NCBI GenBank assembly: GCA_963932955.1
Contig: CAWVRK010000002.1
Location: 99,980-163,979, forward strand
Reading direction: 5' to 3'
Length of the DNA: 64,000 bases
Source of the DNA: Flavicella sp963932955
GTDB lineage: Bacteria > Bacteroidota > Bacteroidia > Flavobacteriales > Flavobacteriaceae
Made by a program: the position numbers and the translations under genes. The notes under the pieces are model-generated. The model was not told the origin of the DNA. It saw only the letters and a program-made list of their open reading frames with translations, and did not search any database. Of this stretch, positions 8,257 to 17,832 are shown in pieces. The first letter of the stretch is position 1. Each line of letters starts with the position of its first letter.

Positions 8257-9309
8257 ATGACGCTTAAAAAGAAAGACATCCGCAGCATGACAAAAGAAGA
8301 CTTGCGTGTCTTTTTTAAAGACATGGGAGAACAGCCCTTTCGAGGTAACCAAGTCTATGAATGGTTATGGAGCAAAACAGCCCACTCTTTTGAGGGCATG
8401 ACCAACCTTTCCTTGACCACACGCAACTTATTGGAAGAAAATTTTACCATCAACCACATCAAAGTAGACAAGGTCCAACGAAGCAGTGATGGAACTGTCA
8501 AAAATGCAGTCGTCTTACACGATGGACTCGTGGTTGAATCTGTATTGATCCCCACCGAAACCCGAACAACCGCCTGTGTGTCGAGTCAAGTCGGTTGCAG
8601 TTTGGATTGTAAATTCTGTGCAACAGCTCGCTTGAAACGAATGCGCAACCTCAACCCTGATGAAATCTACGACCAAGTAGCCGCGATCAACCAAGAAAGC
8701 TTGTCTCTCTACAACCGAAAGCTCTCAAACATTGTATTTATGGGCATGGGAGAGCCCTTGATGAACTACAAGAATGTATTGGAGTCTATTGAAAAAATAA
8801 CCTCTCCTGAAGGCTTGGGCATGTCTCCCAAACGCATCACCGTCTCCACCTCGGGAGTCCCTAAAATGATCAAGAAATTGGCAGATGACGGTGTAAAATT
8901 CAATTTGGCCGTTTCCTTGCATTCGGCTATTGATGCCCTGCGAACTGAAATCATGCCTTTTAACAAGACCTTCCCTTTGGCAGATTTGAAAGAAGCCCTG
9001 CACTATTGGTATGAAAAAACAGCCAGAGCAGTCACCTATGAGTACGTCGTCTGGAAAGACATCAACGACAATAAGGAGTCCATCAAGGCCTTGGTGCAAT
9101 TTTGCAAACACATCCCCTCCAAAGTAAACTTGATTGAATACAACCCCATCGATGACGGTGCCTTTCAACAAGCGAGTAAAAAAGCAATTTCCGATTATGT
9201 CAGCGTGTTGGAAATGAATGACATTGTGGTCAATGTGCGCAGGAGCAGAGGAAAAGACATCGATGCTGCTTGTGGACAGCTGGCCAATAAGGACGGAGCA
9301 GAAGCTTAA
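8257..9309 (+). CDS. rlmN: Dual-specificity rRNA/tRNA (adenine C2) methyltransferase RlmN
   Basis: Radical SAM enzyme that methylates C2 of A2503 in 23S rRNA and, in characterised homologues, A37 in some tRNAs. The 350-residue product carries the cluster-binding CxxxCxxC motif in VGCSLDCKFCATA (about residues 111-123) and the MGMGEPLMNY SAM-binding segment. The C-terminal DIDAACGQL supplies the cysteine that carries the transient methyl group. The RGNQVYEWLW N-terminal accessory domain is intact. The ATG at 8257 gives the expected family start. Confidence 0.97.
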   Translation: MTLKKKDIRSMTKEDLRVFFKDMGEQPFRGNQVYEWLWSKTAHSFEGMTNLSLTTRNLLEENFTINHIKVDKVQRSSDGTVKNAVVLHDGLVVESVLIPTETRTTACVSSQVGCSLDCKFCATARLKRMRNLNPDEIYDQVAAINQESLSLYNRKLSNIVFMGMGEPLMNYKNVLESIEKITSPEGLGMSPKRITVSTSGVPKMIKKLADDGVKFNLAVSLHSAIDALRTEIMPFNKTFPLADLKEALHYWYEKTARAVTYEYVVWKDINDNKESIKALVQFCKHIPSKVNLIEYNPIDDGAFQQASKKAISDYVSVLEMNDIVVNVRRSRGKDIDAACGQLANKDGAEA

Positions 9310-9411
9310 CAGACGGCACACCTCCTGCCTTCAATGTTTTGGCTCCACATTAAGAAATCTTCGGATTGCAAGAACGAATCAAAAACAATTCGTTAATTTT
9401 ACACTTCACTT

Positions 9412-10389
9412 ATGAAAGCGGTTGAACTGATAAAATACCCCATCACTCGGGAGATGGAACTCTTTGAAGAAAAGTTCAAAGTGTCCATGCTTAGCAAAGT
9501 TCCGCTGCTCAACAGAATTACCTATTACATCATACGAAGAAAAGGCAAGCAAATGCGGCCCATGTTTGTTTTTTTGGTTGCCAAAATGGTCTCCAAAGGA
9601 AATTTTGACGAACGTACCTATCGCGGCGCTTCGATCATCGAACTGATTCACACCGCTACCCTCGTTCACGACGATGTCGTTGATGACAGTAACCGAAGAC
9701 GCGGCTTTTTCTCAATCAACGCTTTGTGGAAAAACAAAATTGCCGTTTTGGTAGGTGACTTTTTGCTTTCCAAAGGTCTATTGCTCTCCATCGATAACGA
9801 AGATTTTGACATTCTAAAATTGATTTCTGTCGCCGTTCGTGAAATGAGTGAAGGGGAATTGTTGCAAATTGAAAAAGCGCGCAGACTGGACATCACCGAA
9901 GAAGTCTATTTTGAAATCATCCGACAAAAAACAGCTACTTTGATCGCAGCATGTTGTGCGATTGGTGCTGCCTCTGTAGGATCAGATTCGGAAGAGATCA
10001 GTCGGATGCATCAGTTTGGGGAGTTGATTGGAATTGCATTTCAGATCAAGGACGATTTGTTCGATTATACCGACGGAAATATCGGAAAACCCACGGGCAT
10101 TGACATCAAAGAAAAAAAGATGACTTTGCCGCTGATCTTCGCTTTGAACCACTGTACTCCAAAAGAGAAAAAATGGCTAATTCACAGCATCAAAAAACAC
10201 AACAAAAACAAAAAAAGAGTAAAGGAAGTAATTGATTTTGTCAAAGAGAACGGAGGCATCGCATACGCTACTCAAAAAATGAAAACCTACCAATCTGACG
10301 CTTTGGCTATTTTGGAGACCTATCCCGATTCGGAATACAAAACCTCGTTAAAAACCATGATCAACTTCGTGGTGGAACGAAAGCTCTAA
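9412..10389 (+). CDS. Polyprenyl diphosphate synthase
   Basis: Trans-prenyltransferase that probably makes the isoprenoid side chain of menaquinone. The 325-residue product has the first Asp-rich motif in HDDVVDDSNRRRG (about residues 84-96) and the second in KDDLFDYTD, followed by KPTGIDIKEKKMTLPLI. No bulky aromatic residue is obvious just before the first motif, which fits a long-chain product, but chain length cannot be fixed from sequence. It ends four bases from the converging GH3-family gene, with no clear terminator between them. Confidence 0.92.
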   Translation: MKAVELIKYPITREMELFEEKFKVSMLSKVPLLNRITYYIIRRKGKQMRPMFVFLVAKMVSKGNFDERTYRGASIIELIHTATLVHDDVVDDSNRRRGFFSINALWKNKIAVLVGDFLLSKGLLLSIDNEDFDILKLISVAVREMSEGELLQIEKARRLDITEEVYFEIIRQKTATLIAACCAIGAASVGSDSEEISRMHQFGELIGIAFQIKDDLFDYTDGNIGKPTGIDIKEKKMTLPLIFALNHCTPKEKKWLIHSIKKHNKNKKRVKEVIDFVKENGGIAYATQKMKTYQSDALAILETYPDSEYKTSLKTMINFVVERKL

Positions 10390-10393
10390 ACCC

Positions 10394-11914
10394 TTAGTTA
10401 TTGTTGTTGAGCTCCAACAGTTCTTCCAGAAAATTTCGACTGTTTGAAAGGCGTGGAATTTTGTGTTGTCCCCCTAATTTTTCTTTTGACTTCAACCAAT
10501 CATAAAACAAATCCTTGCGCGAGGTGAGCACTTTGGGAGCGGTCAAGGTCATGTTTTTATAGCGCTTGGCTTCGTAATCTGAATTGATTGTTTGCAGGGC
10601 TTTGTCCAAGTAATCCGAAAAAGTCAGCAAACATTCAGGAGCCGTGTTGAATTCAATCAACCATTCGTGTCGACCTTTGGCGTTGCCTTTCATAAAGAAA
10701 GGAGCTACAGTGTATTCTTTGACCCAAACATTGCTTTTTTCACAAGCGATTTTCAAGGCCTGTTCTGCATTTTCTACAATCAATTCTTCTCCAAACACAT
10801 TGATAAAATGTTTGGTGCGCCCTGTTATTTTGATCCGGTAAGGAGCAAGAGAGGTAAATTTGACCGTATCTCCAATCAAATACCTCCAAAGCCCTGAATT
10901 GGTAGTAATGACCAAGGCGTAATTGGTGTTGCATGTCACTTGTTCCAAGGGAATTGCTTTGGAATCCTCTCCTTGAAATTCGGACATCGGAATGAACTCA
11001 TAAAAAATTCCGTAATCCAACATCAATAACAACTCGTCAGAATCGTTTTGATCTTGAATGGCAAAAAACCCTTCGGAGGCATTGTAAGTCTCGTAGTATT
11101 TGAACTCCGAACTCGGAATTAGTTTTTGAAACTGTTCGCGGTATGGACTGAAATTGACACCTCCATGGAAGTACACTTCTAGGTTGGGCCACACTTCTAA
11201 AATATTTTTTTTTCCTGTTTTCTCAAGGACTTTGTACAACAAGACCAACATCCAAGAAGGGACTCCTGCCAAACTGGTGATGTCAATGTGAATCGTTTCT
11301 TCAACGATGGCTTTCATTTTTTCTTCCCACTCACTCATCAAAGCTGTTTTTTGTTTGGGGGCGCTGCGGTTGTCCGCCCAAAAAGGAAGGTTTTCGATGA
11401 TAATGGCGGACAAATCTCCAAAATAGGTGTCGTTGTCTTCATAGATGGCACTGCTTCCGCCTAGGCGCAAGTTCTTACCGCTAAACAATTTTGTGTCCGG
11501 ATTGTTGTTTACAAACAAACAGAGCATGTCCTTGCCTGCACTAAAGTGGCAGTATTCAATGGCTTCTTGACTGACGGGGATGAATTTGCTTTTGGAATTG
11601 GTAGTACCGCTAGACTTGGCAAACCACTTGATGGAGGAAGGCCAAAAGACATTTTGCGTCCCCTTTCGTGTTTTGTCCAAAAGAGGTACCATCGATTCGT
11701 AAGCGCGAATGGGAATTTGTTCTGAAAATTCTTGATAGGTGTGAATTTTCTCAAAAGAGAAAGTACGCCCCACCTCGGTATCTTTGGCAGTTTTTAAAAG
11801 GCTGAAAAGCAATTCGTATTGAACTTCATGGGGGTACTTCACAAACAAGTCCAACTGGTGCTTCCGTTTTTTTAGAAACCAAGAAATGATTGAATTGACA
11901 AATAAAAACCCCAT
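10394..11914 (-). CDS. GH3 auxin-promoter-family adenylate-forming protein
   Basis: Member of the GH3 acyl-adenylate/amido synthetase family. Plant members conjugate amino acids to hormones; the bacterial substrate is unknown. The 506-residue product shows an ATP-binding FAKSSGTTNSKSKFIP loop near residue 90, the YNASEGFF motif and the late WRYLIGDTVKF and ITGRTKHFINVFGEEL motifs typical of the fold. The frame remains open to 11974. The ATG at 11914 is preferred because the product then begins near the FLKKRKHQLDLF helix seen at the family N-terminus; 11953 is an alternative. No promoter consensus is obvious upstream. The physiological role is not evident from the neighbours. Confidence 0.88.
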   Translation of the reverse strand: MGFLFVNSIISWFLKKRKHQLDLFVKYPHEVQYELLFSLLKTAKDTEVGRTFSFEKIHTYQEFSEQIPIRAYESMVPLLDKTRKGTQNVFWPSSIKWFAKSSGTTNSKSKFIPVSQEAIEYCHFSAGKDMLCLFVNNNPDTKLFSGKNLRLGGSSAIYEDNDTYFGDLSAIIIENLPFWADNRSAPKQKTALMSEWEEKMKAIVEETIHIDITSLAGVPSWMLVLLYKVLEKTGKKNILEVWPNLEVYFHGGVNFSPYREQFQKLIPSSEFKYYETYNASEGFFAIQDQNDSDELLLMLDYGIFYEFIPMSEFQGEDSKAIPLEQVTCNTNYALVITTNSGLWRYLIGDTVKFTSLAPYRIKITGRTKHFINVFGEELIVENAEQALKIACEKSNVWVKEYTVAPFFMKGNAKGRHEWLIEFNTAPECLLTFSDYLDKALQTINSDYEAKRYKNMTLTAPKVLTSRKDLFYDWLKSKEKLGGQHKIPRLSNSRNFLEELLELNNNN

Positions 11915-12017
11915 AAAAATCGCTTCGAAACTTGTTGTTTTTTTGAATTTCATCTGGCTGCAAACACCACTCACCCTTCCTTCAGTAAGCGGCCCTAAAG
12001 CCTTGGAAAATCAACCA

Positions 12018-12049
12018 TTGGATAAAAATATTTCCACCTATTAAATTTG
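12018..12049 (+). promoter_or_regulatory. Promoter of the DUF2797 gene
   Basis: TTG at 12018-12020 and TAAATTTG at 12042-12049, 21 bases apart. It overlaps the TTG codon at 12047 that opens the longest frame, showing that codon is not the start. Confidence 0.7.
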
Positions 12050-12172
12050 GCTATTGCCAAAAGCAATCCTATCTTTATGCAGATAAATTTACAGATTAAA
12101 TTTGAATTTCTACCGCTTCTCTTTTGCTTTTACAAACAAAAAAAGCCAAGAGGCAGCCCCAAACCAAAAAAA

Positions 12173-12967
12173 ATGCACTACCAAGGAGTCTTAAAAAAAA
12201 TGCAAACTGAATTTTCAGACACCGTTCAATACTACCTGCAAACAGAGTCTGACTTTCTAAACTTCAACCAGCTCTTGGATCGCTCCATCGAAATCCAATT
12301 TGAAAAATACGAGTGTTTGAACTGCCACAAGCAGAAGAAAATTTTTCGGCAAGGGCATTGCTACGATTGCTTCTACGACCAACCCCAAACGGGTGATTGG
12401 ATTCTAAAGCCTGAGTTGAGCAAGGCTCACTTAGGAATTGAAGACCGCGACTTGGACTACGAAAAATCAGTACAATTACAGCCCCATATCGTGTATTTGG
12501 CTTTGTCCAGCGAAATCAAAGTGGGCGTCACTCGAAAAACCCAAGTTCCCACGCGTTGGATTGACCAAGGTGCCAGCAAAGCTTTGGCCATTTTAGAAGT
12601 TCCCAATCGATATTTGGCAGGAATCGCGGAAATCGCCTTAAAAGATCATGTCACAGACAAAACAAGTTGGCAAAAAATGCTAAAAAACGAAGTTTCTTCT
12701 GCCGATTTGCTGGAAAAGAAACAGGAACTCAAACAGTACCTTCCCGACGAAGTGCTTCCTTATTTTCTGGAAAGCAATGCCGATGTTTGGGAATTGAACT
12801 ACCCCGTGCTACACTACCCCCTTAAAATAAAAAGTCTCAACTTGGTCACGGCACAACAGTACGAAGGTGTCTTAAAAGGGATCAAGGGGCAGTACCTCCT
12901 GTTTGAGGACGGAACGGTATTCAACATTCGAAACAACGAAGGCCTTGTGGTTCGATGGACTCTGTGA
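12173..12967 (+). CDS. DUF2797 family protein
   Basis: Conserved protein of unknown function, 264 residues from the ATG at 12173, beginning MHYQGVLKKMQTEF as in family relatives. It contains a zinc-ribbon-like pair CLNCHKQKK...CYDCFY (about residues 44-65). A middle region, VYLALSSEIKVGVTRKTQVPTRWIDQGAS, recalls GIY-YIG-like or related folds, but no assignment is made. The 42 codons upstream in the same frame contain the promoter and low-complexity Lys-rich sequence and are rejected. There is no operon partner: the GSCFA gene follows after 79 bases. Confidence 0.85.
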   Translation: MHYQGVLKKMQTEFSDTVQYYLQTESDFLNFNQLLDRSIEIQFEKYECLNCHKQKKIFRQGHCYDCFYDQPQTGDWILKPELSKAHLGIEDRDLDYEKSVQLQPHIVYLALSSEIKVGVTRKTQVPTRWIDQGASKALAILEVPNRYLAGIAEIALKDHVTDKTSWQKMLKNEVSSADLLEKKQELKQYLPDEVLPYFLESNADVWELNYPVLHYPLKIKSLNLVTAQQYEGVLKGIKGQYLLFEDGTVFNIRNNEGLVVRWTL

Positions 12968-13046
12968 TGTCGCTTTTTCTAAAAAGCCCTTTTGCAAATA
13001 AAAAAAACAATCCTCTTGGAGGCGAAAAAAATTAAAAAATAAATCC

Positions 13047-13997
13047 GTGTCAACTCAAACTTTTAGAACGGTTTTAAAAACAAACCCACAAAAAAACCAG
13101 ATCTCCTACGACGCGCACATTGCCTTGTTGGGTTCTTGTTTTTCGGAAAACATCGGTGACAAATTTTCCTATTTTAAATTTGACAGCTTGACAAATCCCT
13201 ATGGAATTCTATTTCATCCGTTGGCAATCGAAAAAGCGCTGACAGAAATTACCGAGCAAAAACAGTACCTACAAAAAGACCTTTTTTTTCACAACGAGCG
13301 GTGGCACAGCTTTCAACATCACTCTGACTTTTCAGCTCCTACAGCAGCAGCAGTCTTGGACAAAATCAATGGAGAAATCGAGAAAAGCAACGAATTTTTA
13401 AAAGACGCGAGCCATGTGGTCATCACTTTGGGAACGGCATGGTGCTACGAGCACCTCAACAGCCAAACCACTGTTGGGAACTGCCACAAAATCCCTCAAA
13501 AAGCATTTTCAAAAAAGCTATTGACCGTCTCTGAAATTGTCCGTTCTTTGCAAAATATTCAAAAAAAAATACAGTTTAACAACCCTTCAGCGATCTTGAT
13601 TTTCACCCTCAGTCCGGTGCGGCATCTCAAAGATGGCATGGTTGAAAATAGCTTGAGCAAAGCCCACCTTTTGGCGGGTATTCACCAAGTGACAGACCAA
13701 AATACGTCGTTTTATTTTCCTGCCTACGAAATTGTAATGGACGATTTGCGGGACTACCGATTTTTTGACAAAGACCTATTGCATCCCAACGAAACGGCTG
13801 TCGACTATATCTGGAAACAGTTCCAAGAAATCTGGATCCACCCGAACACAGCAGGTGTTCAAAAACAAGTAGCTGCAATCCGAAAGGCCCTCCGTCACAA
13901 AGCATTGGATGAGGGTTCAGAAGCCCATAAAAAATTTCTAAAAGAATTGGATGTCAAAAAGGAACTGTTGAAAAGGAAATACCACATTGATTTTTAA
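13047..13997 (+). CDS. GSCFA domain protein
   Basis: 316 residues matching the GSCFA family, named for its N-terminal motif: here LLGSCFSENIGDKF (about residues 28-41), then NPYGILFHP. The family is related to SGNH/GDSL-like esterases and is common in Bacteroidota; the substrate is unknown. A late LLHPNETAVDYIW segment could supply the catalytic His of an SGNH-like site (inference). The frame opens with GTG at 13047, with no upstream ATG in frame, so a GTG start is inferred. There is no signal peptide, so it is probably cytoplasmic. Confidence 0.85.
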   Translation: MSTQTFRTVLKTNPQKNQISYDAHIALLGSCFSENIGDKFSYFKFDSLTNPYGILFHPLAIEKALTEITEQKQYLQKDLFFHNERWHSFQHHSDFSAPTAAAVLDKINGEIEKSNEFLKDASHVVITLGTAWCYEHLNSQTTVGNCHKIPQKAFSKKLLTVSEIVRSLQNIQKKIQFNNPSAILIFTLSPVRHLKDGMVENSLSKAHLLAGIHQVTDQNTSFYFPAYEIVMDDLRDYRFFDKDLLHPNETAVDYIWKQFQEIWIHPNTAGVQKQVAAIRKALRHKALDEGSEAHKKFLKELDVKKELLKRKYHIDF

Positions 13998-14053
13998 AAA
14001 CGCTTCGCTCCTTGTTGTAGTTTGTAAAAACACGGACACAAAAACCTTTTTTT

Positions 14054-14341
14054 TTACAGGTACTGGTCTACATTTTGCCATGGACCTCCATTGATGATGT
14101 CTATGCCCTGTTGTTTTAAAAAATCGGTTGCTTGTCCACTTCTAGCGCCACTTCTACAAACCGCAATTACTGGTTTTCCATAGGCTTTGACGGTCGAGAT
14201 GTTACTAGGTATGCGATCCAAAACAATGTGTTCTGAGTTTGCGACATGTCCTTCGTCAAATTCGGCCTGGGTTCTTACATCTAGAACCACAGCCCCATTT
14301 TTTAGATAATCTTGTATTTTTTCGTTGTCAAAATTTGCCAT
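14054..14341 (-). CDS. Rhodanese-domain protein
   Basis: Single-domain rhodanese of 95 residues. It has the LDVRTQAEFDEGHV entry motif and an active-site loop CRSGARS (Cys near residue 62), which fits sulfurtransferase activity (persulfide carrier). The ATG at 14341 is chosen because the -7 element at 14363-14370 lies just upstream; the longer open frame to 14488 runs through the promoter. No signal peptide is present, so it is cytoplasmic. The sulfur acceptor is unknown. It is divergent from gpmI. Confidence 0.9.
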   Translation of the reverse strand: MANFDNEKIQDYLKNGAVVLDVRTQAEFDEGHVANSEHIVLDRIPSNISTVKAYGKPVIAVCRSGARSGQATDFLKQQGIDIINGGPWQNVDQYL

Positions 14342-14362
14342 AAGTGTCGGTTTATTAAAAAT

Positions 14363-14370
14363 CAAATTTA
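14363..14370 (-). promoter_or_regulatory. -7 element of the rhodanese gene
   Basis: TAAATTTG on the minus strand, 22 bases before the ATG at 14341. Confidence 0.6.
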
Positions 14371-14457
14371 GAAAAAATACACACACAAAAGAGAAGTTGC
14401 GGTGGATAATTAACAAATCTTTCAATTTAAAAAGCAGGCCAACTTCTTCGAATTTTC

Positions 14458-14465
14458 TATCTTTG
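14458..14465 (+). promoter_or_regulatory. -7 element of gpmI
   Basis: TATCTTTG, an exact consensus match, 22 bases before the gpmI ATG. Confidence 0.6.
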
Positions 14466-14487
14466 TGCCATTCAAAAAATTGACACA

Positions 14488-16005
14488 ATGAACAAGAAAG
14501 TAATCCTAATGATCTTAGACGGTTGGGGCGTCACTCAAGACCCAAAAGTTTCTGCTGTTTTCAATGCACAAACTTCTTATATCGACAACCTGTATTCGAA
14601 ATACCCAAATGCTACGCTGCGGACTGACGGAGAACACGTGGGTTTGCCAGAAGGGCAAATGGGAAATTCTGAAGTTGGGCATATGAACTTAGGAGCTGGA
14701 AGAATTGTCTACCAAAACTTAGCACGAATCAACAAAGCAGTGCGAGAGAAAACTTTGGAAAAAGAACAGGCTTTGATCGATACTTTTGACTACGCCAAAA
14801 AAAACAACAAAGCCGTTCACCTTTTGGGATTGGTTTCCAATGGAGGTATTCATTCCCACATTGACCATTTAAAAGGTCTTTTGGAAGTGGCCAACGAACA
14901 GCAGGTTGACAATGTTTATTTGCACGCATTTACTGACGGACGGGATTGCGATCCTAAATCAGGTGCTTACTTTCTCAAGGACATTGAAAACCACATGCAA
15001 CAAACCACCGGAAAACTGGCTTCTGTAACAGGGCGCTACTATGCCATGGACAGGGACAACCGTTGGGAACGCATCAAAGAAGCCTACGATGCGCTTGTGC
15101 ATGCACAAGGAACTAAAACCACCGATGCCGTGGCTTCGCTAAAAGAGAATTACGAGGCGGGGGTCACCGACGAATTTATCAAGCCCCTAATTTTAACCGA
15201 TGCAGAAGGCGCTCCCGAAGCGACCATCAAAGAGGGAGACGTGGTCTTGTTTTTCAACTACCGCACCGATCGAGGAAGAGAATTGACGGCTGCTTTGTCT
15301 CAAAAAGACTTTCCAGAACAAGACATGAAAAAATTAAACCTGTACTTTACGACCCTTACTTTGTACGATCAAAGTTTTGAAGGAATCCACGTAATTTACA
15401 CAAACGACAACATCAAAAACACCTTGGGAGAAGTCTTGTCAAAAGCAGGGAAAAAACAAATACGAATTGCAGAAACAGAAAAATACCCACACGTGACCTT
15501 CTTTTTCTCAGGTGGACAAGAAGCGCCTTTTGAAGGAGAATCTCGCATCTTGCGCAATTCACCAAAAGTAGCTACCTACGACTTGCAACCGGAAATGAGT
15601 GCTCACGAGCTGAAAGACGCCTTGTGTGCTGATTTGGAAAAGGGAGAAGCTGATTTTGTCTGCTTGAACTTTGCCAATGGAGACATGGTCGGACACACGG
15701 GGATTTTAGAAGCTGCAATCAAAGCTTGTGAAGCGGTAGACACCTGCGCTGAAGCGGTCATTGAAGCCGGTTTGGCCCATGGATATTCGACCTTGTTGAT
15801 TGCCGACCACGGAAATTGCGAGACCATGATGAATCCAGACGGAAGCCCGCATACATCACATACCACGAACCCGGTTCCCATGATTTTAATCGATGCAGAC
15901 ATCAAGAACATTCAAGACGGTGTGTTGGGAGATGTGGCCCCTACCATTCTCGAGCTGATGGGTGTTGCCCAACCGAAAGACATGAGCCAACACTCGCTGT
16001 TATAA
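14488..16005 (+). CDS. gpmI: 2,3-bisphosphoglycerate-independent phosphoglycerate mutase
   Basis: Interconverts 3- and 2-phosphoglycerate in glycolysis and gluconeogenesis, using two Mn ions and a phosphoserine. The 505-residue product has MILDGWG near the start, GNSEVGHMNLGAGR with the catalytic Ser (about residue 61), FTDGRDCDP, the RYYAMDRDNRW block and the metal-binding LIADHGNCE near the C-terminus. Length and domain order (phosphatase domain with an inserted transferase domain) are normal. Confidence 0.97.
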   Translation: MNKKVILMILDGWGVTQDPKVSAVFNAQTSYIDNLYSKYPNATLRTDGEHVGLPEGQMGNSEVGHMNLGAGRIVYQNLARINKAVREKTLEKEQALIDTFDYAKKNNKAVHLLGLVSNGGIHSHIDHLKGLLEVANEQQVDNVYLHAFTDGRDCDPKSGAYFLKDIENHMQQTTGKLASVTGRYYAMDRDNRWERIKEAYDALVHAQGTKTTDAVASLKENYEAGVTDEFIKPLILTDAEGAPEATIKEGDVVLFFNYRTDRGRELTAALSQKDFPEQDMKKLNLYFTTLTLYDQSFEGIHVIYTNDNIKNTLGEVLSKAGKKQIRIAETEKYPHVTFFFSGGQEAPFEGESRILRNSPKVATYDLQPEMSAHELKDALCADLEKGEADFVCLNFANGDMVGHTGILEAAIKACEAVDTCAEAVIEAGLAHGYSTLLIADHGNCETMMNPDGSPHTSHTTNPVPMILIDADIKNIQDGVLGDVAPTILELMGVAQPKDMSQHSLL

Positions 16006-16043
16006 GTCAGAATTCATCTCCCCAATGGAACTGTAAACTACTT

Positions 16044-16070
16044 TTTCAGAAGGCCTAAAACCTTCTGAAA
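16044..16070 (+). repeat. Ten-base inverted repeat after gpmI
   Basis: Arms TTTCAGAAGG (16044-16053) and CCTTCTGAAA (16061-16070) with a seven-base loop. No T run follows, so it is at most a weak terminator or an mRNA-end hairpin. Confidence 0.5.
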
Positions 16071-16158
16071 TCGGGTGATTATTTTCAAGAATTCTGCTGT
16101 TTTTTATCTTGCAGTTCGGAGCCGTTGCGGCCTTTTTCTCAAATTAGAAGAAAAAAAG

Positions 16159-16166
16159 TACCTTTG
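16159..16166 (+). promoter_or_regulatory. -7 element of map
   Basis: TACCTTTG, an exact TAnnTTTG match, 22 bases before the map ATG. Confidence 0.55.
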
Positions 16167-16188
16167 AAAGAACCAAACCAACCTTGTC

Positions 16189-17010
16189 ATGATTTCCATC
16201 AAAACACCTGAAGAAATTGAATTGATGCGCGAAAGCGCCTTGATCGTATCCAAAACCTTGGGCATGCTCGCCAAAGAAATAAAGCCCGGTGTCACCACCT
16301 TGTACTTGGACAAAATTTCGGAAACCTTTATCAGAGATCACGGTGCGGTTCCCGGATTTTTAGGTCTGTACGACTTTCCGAATACCTTGTGTATGAGTCC
16401 CAACGCACAAGTCGTTCACGGAATCCCAAACGACCAACCCATGGAAGATGGAGACATCATCTCAATTGATTGCGGTGCTTTGAAAAACGGGTTTTACGGA
16501 GACCATGCATACACATTTGAAGTGGGAGACGTCGCGACAGAAACAAAAAAACTCTTGGAAGTAACCAAGCAAAGTTTGTACGAAGGCATCCGAGAATTCA
16601 AAGCTGGAAACCGTGTGGGAGATGTAGGCTATGCCATTCAGAAATACGCGGAAGACCACGGATACGGTGTGGTGAGAGAATTGGTAGGACACGGCTTGGG
16701 ACGCGTCATGCACGAAGACCCTGAAATGCCTAATTACGGGAAAAGAGGACGCGGTAAAAAGTTTGTAGAAGGAATGGTCGTGGCCATCGAACCCATGATC
16801 AATATGGGCACCAAAAACATCAATCAATTGCCTGATGGCTGGACCATCTTGACCAAAGATGGCAAGCCATCTGCTCATTTCGAACACAACGTGGCCTTGG
16901 TCAATGGAAAACCAGAATTGCTCTCTACCTTTGCCTATATCGATGCCGCATTGGGAGTCGTCAATACGGTGGAAAACGAATTTCGAAAAAACACCGTTTT
17001 GGATTTGTAA
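16189..17010 (+). CDS. map: Type I methionine aminopeptidase
   Basis: Removes the initiator Met from new proteins in the cytoplasm. The 273-residue product has the pita-bread-fold metal ligands in family positions: ISIDCGALKNGFYGDHAY (two Asp), GHGLGRVMHEDPEMPNYG (His) and two Glu late in the chain, in VVAIEPMI and HFEHNVALV. There is no N-terminal zinc extension, so it is a type Ia-like enzyme. The methyltransferase gene follows after 47 bases and may be cotranscribed. Confidence 0.96.
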   Translation: MISIKTPEEIELMRESALIVSKTLGMLAKEIKPGVTTLYLDKISETFIRDHGAVPGFLGLYDFPNTLCMSPNAQVVHGIPNDQPMEDGDIISIDCGALKNGFYGDHAYTFEVGDVATETKKLLEVTKQSLYEGIREFKAGNRVGDVGYAIQKYAEDHGYGVVRELVGHGLGRVMHEDPEMPNYGKRGRGKKFVEGMVVAIEPMINMGTKNINQLPDGWTILTKDGKPSAHFEHNVALVNGKPELLSTFAYIDAALGVVNTVENEFRKNTVLDL

Positions 17011-17057
17011 AAGTGACACCTCGCAAAAAAAAGTTGACTCCTCTCTAAAAAACACAC

Positions 17058-17822
17058 ATGGTTCTCTTTAAATTTGTTCTCAACAGCATTCCAAGGCCTT
17101 GGTTGATCAAAGCCAGCTATTGGGTGGCTCCCATCGTCGCATTTACCCTAAAAGGGAAGCGCTATACGGATCCGATTGACGGACGTAGCTTTCGAAAATT
17201 CCTGCCGTATGGTTATGAAAACCAGCGTGAAAATGTACTGGCTCCAGGCACCTTATCACTTGAGCGTCACCGATTGATGTGGCTGTATTTAAAAAACAAC
17301 ACTTCCCTATTTCAACAAACCGTAAAAGTGCTGCACGTCGCACCTGAACAGTGTTTTTACAAACGGTTCAAAAGCCTTAAAAATTGGGAATACCTATGCA
17401 CAGATTTGCATTCTCCCTTGGCAGATATCAAAGCCGATTTGTGTGCACTTCCTTTTAAAGAGAACAGCTACGATGTGGTTTTTTGCAACCATGTTTTGGA
17501 ACATGTCGAAAACGATGCAAAAGCCCTGCAAGAATTGCACCGCGTCTTAAAACCCGGTGGTTTGGGAATTTTTCAAGTTCCTCAAGACTTGCAAAGAGCA
17601 ACCACCTATGAGGATGCAAGCATCCGAACTGCAGCTGAGCGCAAAAAACATTTTGGTCAGTACGACCACGTACGTGTCTACGGGCAAGACTATTTTGACA
17701 GGCTTAGAAAGGCGGGCTTTAAAGTGACTCCGCTAAAATGCACAGAACTCGTAAGCGAGGAAAAAATTGAAACTTACCGTTTGTCAAGTACAGAAATTCT
17801 ACCCATTTGTCGAAAATCCTGA
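17058..17822 (+). CDS. Class I SAM-dependent methyltransferase with atypical motif I
   Basis: 254-residue putative methyltransferase of the Methyltransf_11 type. The fold is supported by DLCALPFKENSYDVVFCNHVLEHVENDAKALQELHRVLKPGG (about residues 136-178), which gives the motif II to post-motif III order. The usual glycine-rich motif I is replaced by VLHVAPEQCF, so cofactor binding may differ. A hydrophobic N-terminal stretch (ASYWVAPIVAFTL) may touch the membrane. The substrate is unknown. It converges with apbE with ten bases between the stops. Confidence 0.8.
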   Translation: MVLFKFVLNSIPRPWLIKASYWVAPIVAFTLKGKRYTDPIDGRSFRKFLPYGYENQRENVLAPGTLSLERHRLMWLYLKNNTSLFQQTVKVLHVAPEQCFYKRFKSLKNWEYLCTDLHSPLADIKADLCALPFKENSYDVVFCNHVLEHVENDAKALQELHRVLKPGGLGIFQVPQDLQRATTYEDASIRTAAERKKHFGQYDHVRVYGQDYFDRLRKAGFKVTPLKCTELVSEEKIETYRLSSTEILPICRKS

Positions 17823-17832
17823 TTTCAAAATG

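Noticed and set aside
12047..12172. N-terminal extension of the DUF2797 frame from a TTG codon
   Set aside because: The TTG lies inside the promoter element and the 42 extra residues are low-complexity; the family start is at 12173.
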